Source: Chiua virens (taxonomy: Eukaryota > Basidiomycota > Agaricomycetes > Boletales > Boletaceae). From it: a DNA stretch of 64,000 nucleotides. Positions 60,761 through 64,000 of the stretch are shown piece by piece. A program made the position numbers and the translations under genes. The notes under the pieces were generated by a model. The model was not told the DNA's origin and did not search any database. It saw nothing but the letters and a program-made list of their open reading frames with translations. Location: positions 62,001 through 126,000 of the forward strand of contig JAHNUO010000035.1 in the NCBI GenBank assembly GCA_019787685.1, given 5' to 3'. Positions within the stretch are counted from its first letter, which is position 1, and the number at the start of each line of letters is the position of its first letter.

Positions 60761-63700
60761 CTATATTTTATCCACTTGACGTGTCTGACCCCAAGAGAAG
60801 TCGTCAAAGTGCCAGAAAGCATAAGCAGGGAGAACACCGTTCCATATAGGAAGGGAAACGAGATAAATGAACATCCATCCAACATACGCGATCTTGCGCG
60901 ACGTGACCACGATCAAAAGCCCGGGGAGACCGAGGATGGCAGACAGCAGGATGAGCGGGATGAGCGTGTCGGGACCGTCGGGGAGGATGGAGACGATGAT
61001 GAGGTAGAGGGTGAAGCTGATGGCGGCCGGTAAAACCAGTGTGCCGATGAGCTCCATGCCGACGACGAACTGCATCGAGAAGCAGAAAGTACCGCAGAGA
61101 TCGCGGACAAGGACAAGTTCGAAGAGGTTGTGGACGGTCGAGTTGATCCAACGGCGGCGCTGTGACAAAAGGACGCGAAAGGAATCGGGGACGACGGTTT
61201 TGCAGACTGCTTGAGGGCAGAACATGTTCTTTCGTCGAGGGAAGGTCTTGAGCAGTAGGGTCGTCAGGTACCGATCCTCTCCCAGGAGGAGCAAGTTCCT
61301 CTTATGAAGCGTGTCAACCACGTTTTCGGAGTAGTGTTCCACGATGTCTGGATTTGCCAAGATGGGAACCCAATAGCCATCGCCACCTTTGGGAGCCTTG
61401 ATCCTGTACATGCTGAAACAGCCCGGTAAGCAAGTAACACCGCCAAACATGGATTCGAATGTCTTGGTCAAATGGTGTGAGATGTAATACTCGAAGACTC
61501 GAGGGACAATGTCAGTGAGCACACGGGTGGATACAACATACACTCACCTTGCATCATTGTCACGAAATTGACAGTTTTGTTCGCTATCTTGGTCTCACCG
61601 CAGACTCCCATAATCTCAACGTCCATAACCATACACCAAACAAGGCGTGTCAGCGAGTCGGGGAATACCTTGGTATCTGCATCCACACAGAACACTAGCT
61701 CATATTGATTCGGCCTGATGCCTGTAACCCTCCAGATAGCGTTGAAGAACTCGGACTCGAATGTCGTCATGGGTTCTGCAAATGTAACCTTCTGCAGGAA
61801 CGCCATGAGAATGATCTGAGAATCACGTTTGCCACGATTTCCAGGTTTTGTTTCGTTGGCCTCGCGTGGGTTTCCGACCTTGACCACAAGGATCATCGGA
61901 ACGCGTTGCTGCGTCGAACGGTCGACTGTGGCGTCATCATAGCCATAGAAGCCCGCGTAGACCTTTGCCATGTTTTGTCGTCTATCCTCATCCGCGATGG
62001 AGATATATGAGTGTGCCTGCACTTTATCGGGTTGGATAACAAAGTCGTTCATCATGGACAGACAAATGTCGGGTGTGGTCAGCGTGTTTCCAACACCCTT
62101 TACCATGCCATCGGCGATCACTAGGATGATTTTATGGCTATTTGGATAATCTGTGGTAGCGAGTGAATCGAGGGTCGTTCGTAGACTTTCGATGGACTCG
62201 GAGTACGCAGTGACGAGACATATGGTATGGGCGAGCGGGAAGCCGAACGGCTCGAAATCGGGAGGGGGTTGGGGAACGACGCTGCGTAACGGGAACGAAC
62301 AAGGCATATCCATGGAAGACGAGCGGGCTGGGAATCCGTGGATCGAATCACCAACCGATGCCGGGGTGAGACGAGAGACAGACGGAACCGCTGAACATTC
62401 ATTAGGCCTCGCATGGCCACCTTTGAGGACATTGGGTTTGCATTGGCTAGGTGCACGGCCATAGATATTATTGGACCAGGCTTCGATGTCGTCGAAACGT
62501 TGCATCCGCTGCTGGTAGGTCTCCCGAGGGAAGTTCCCGAACTTCCAAGAGAAGAACCAATGGAATAGGACGGCCATAACGAAGCGAGCGACAACAACAC
62601 CAACGATGAAAATCAGAGACAAGTATAGAATGACCTCGGAGGCAATGCAGCCGATGCTAGTGGTGTCGATGAACCCGACGGTGACAATGTCCGTGAGACA
62701 TCGACCGAGCTTGATATCGCCTGCACGCATCAGCGCCACGGTGATATCTTTGCCGTTGTAGACGCCACTGGCTGTTTTCATCTCGTCGAAAAGCGACGGA
62801 TACTGGACATTCGAAGTGCTGAGCCAATTCAGCAAATCAAGGTCAAGCACATTTCTGAAGGAAGCGATCAAAATGGTGGTGGATGAACGAAAAAAAAAAC
62901 ATAATCTTACCCTTCGAACACTGCCAAGTTGTGATTGCCGGCAGAAACGTCATCCCACGAGTAGTAAACCTGCCCTAGAGGTACCATAGTGGCGAGCTGT
63001 TGCCTTGCCGTAGAAGACACATGGCAATTGGTACTGCTTCCATAGCCAGTCGTGTTGACTAAACTGGACTGTGGGTTGTAGACGTTGCAGGGAAAGTACC
63101 AATCCAAATTATCTCCGGCCACATTAATGGGCGATCCGCTAGCCAGAGTAATGATACCTAAGCAGTTTTCGTTGACATTCTGGAACAAAAAGCTCGCATC
63201 ATTTGACGCAAGGTTCCATCCCCCAACGATCAATGGATTCGTGTTACCATTGAACTCTCCCACAGCAGGGTGCTTGAAGTTCGAAAAGTCGTAGTTGTAC
63301 CCGTGGATGACGATCGAGCTGCTGCTGATCTGACTCTCGTGGAACTGATTGGGAGACGCTCCGCAAATTGTTTCAGTGAATCCGAACGTGATGAAACCAA
63401 CGCCAGTCATTTCGATTAGGATGATGGTTAGTAAACCCATTTTTTCCCTCCAGGCACGTTGTTGGTCTGGTGTTCGCATGCCTGATAATCTCGGTGAGAC
63501 GCTGGGGCATAGCCAAAAGGATGACCTAGACCTCACATACCACACAGCCTGAGAAAAAAGGAAGGAACCCAACATGTGATGAGATAGCAATATATGAACC
63601 AACAATCCTTTGGACCGGGACCGATGCTATCAAGACACTTGCGGGACCTTTGAAGGCGTTTTCTGCATGACAAAGTTGCCCCCCGTTCGGAGAGCGGAAG

Positions 63701-64000
63701 ACCTGGACCTTGCACGCCTTCCCCTCTAGCAAACGACGACGATTTGCCACGACGAAGCTTCTGCGGATAGTTACCAGTAGCTAGATTAAAAGGCATCTAT
63801 TAAGTGCTCAAAGTCCATTTTTTCTGGAGATATCACATACTGGAAGGTTGAACGGCTACTCTCCTATTGTCTGCATTTTCGATATGGTTTCGATAATGCC
63901 ACTGTCGATGGCCGAATTCGATCTTTTCTCGGTCGGGTCTGACGAGACTCCTCCGCTTCCTCAGGGTGGACACCCTGACTCGTTCCAAAAATTCACTGGT
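60761..64000 (-). CDS. CHS3: Chitin synthase, division 2 (class IV/Chs3-like), 5' end outside window
   Basis: Plasma-membrane processive glycosyltransferase polymerising N-acetylglucosamine from UDP-GlcNAc. The reading enters from the right edge with [19 protein letters not shown] and spliced [58 protein letters not shown] leads into the first helices, FGFTETICG, and an extracellular region. The catalytic part: [31 protein letters not shown] (Asp motif), [31 protein letters not shown], and [12 protein letters not shown] (the QRRRW signature), followed by C-terminal membrane helices ending [15 protein letters not shown] at 60761. There is no myosin or cytochrome b5 domain in the visible part. 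The tail after FSWGQTR is shorter than in Chs3 proteins, so a small last exon may be missed. Confidence 0.9.

Overview
The window is nuclear DNA of a filamentous basidiomycete, very probably an agaricomycete. The genes are broken by many introns of about 50-70 nt. A Plavaka-type (CACTA-like) DNA transposon relic of agaricomycete type is present. The gene families (MBOAT wax-synthase-like acyltransferases, HET-domain protein, small GTPase-like 'G domain' protein, DUF4419, GH79, division 2 chitin synthase) are typical of that class. I cannot assign an order or genus.

Layout from left to right. 0.3-1.8 kb: MSP1/ATAD1 AAA ATPase (minus). 2.3-5.2 kb: broken Plavaka transposon. 5.2-11 kb: gene-free DNA holding two diverged direct copies of a ~1.8-kb sequence. 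11.2-15.4 kb: housekeeping block with a Rab2/4-like GTPase, a dual-specificity phosphatase and eIF4A. 15.4-18.6 kb: no gene seen. 18.6-31.8 kb: a complex locus bounded by two ~2.2-kb inverted repeat arms, each carrying an intact wax-synthase-like gene. Between the arms lie a third wax-synthase paralogue and a tandem array (three intact, one decayed) of secreted, single-pass membrane proteins with a coiled-coil tail. 31.7-35.3 kb: DUF4419 protein and an alpha/beta hydrolase. 35.8-38.0 kb: COX16 and adenylosuccinate synthetase, divergent over 161 bp. 38.2-39.3 kb: a basic-region protein. 40.8-44.7 kb: GH31 alpha-glucosidase. 45.1-46.8 kb: CoA-dependent acyltransferase. 48.1-49.6 kb: LSM14/Scd6 mRNA-silencing factor. 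51.2-52.4 kb: fourth wax-synthase paralogue. 53.2-54.8 kb: HET-domain protein. 54.9-55.5 kb: small terminal-inverted-repeat element with a RecQ-like helicase fragment. 56.1-57.0 kb: P-loop GTPase-like protein. 58.1-60.3 kb: GH79 glycosidase. 60.8 kb to the right edge: chitin synthase, running off the window.

The gene content is a mixture of core eukaryotic functions (translation, purine synthesis, mitochondrial quality control, RNP control, cell wall) and lineage-specific families that expand by local duplication. The most notable observations are: (1) two homologous long introns of the LSM14/Scd6 gene, each with the box layout of a C/D snoRNA and the same 11-nt element complementary to 18S rRNA; (2) the inverted duplication, which carries off the last 30 or so codons of the DUF4419 gene; (3) the array of type I membrane proteins, two of which end in a PPxY motif; (4) a Rab GTPase with Thr in place of the catalytic Gln; (5) two GC-AG introns. 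Start codons and splice sites are my own reading of the sequence and are not backed by transcripts.
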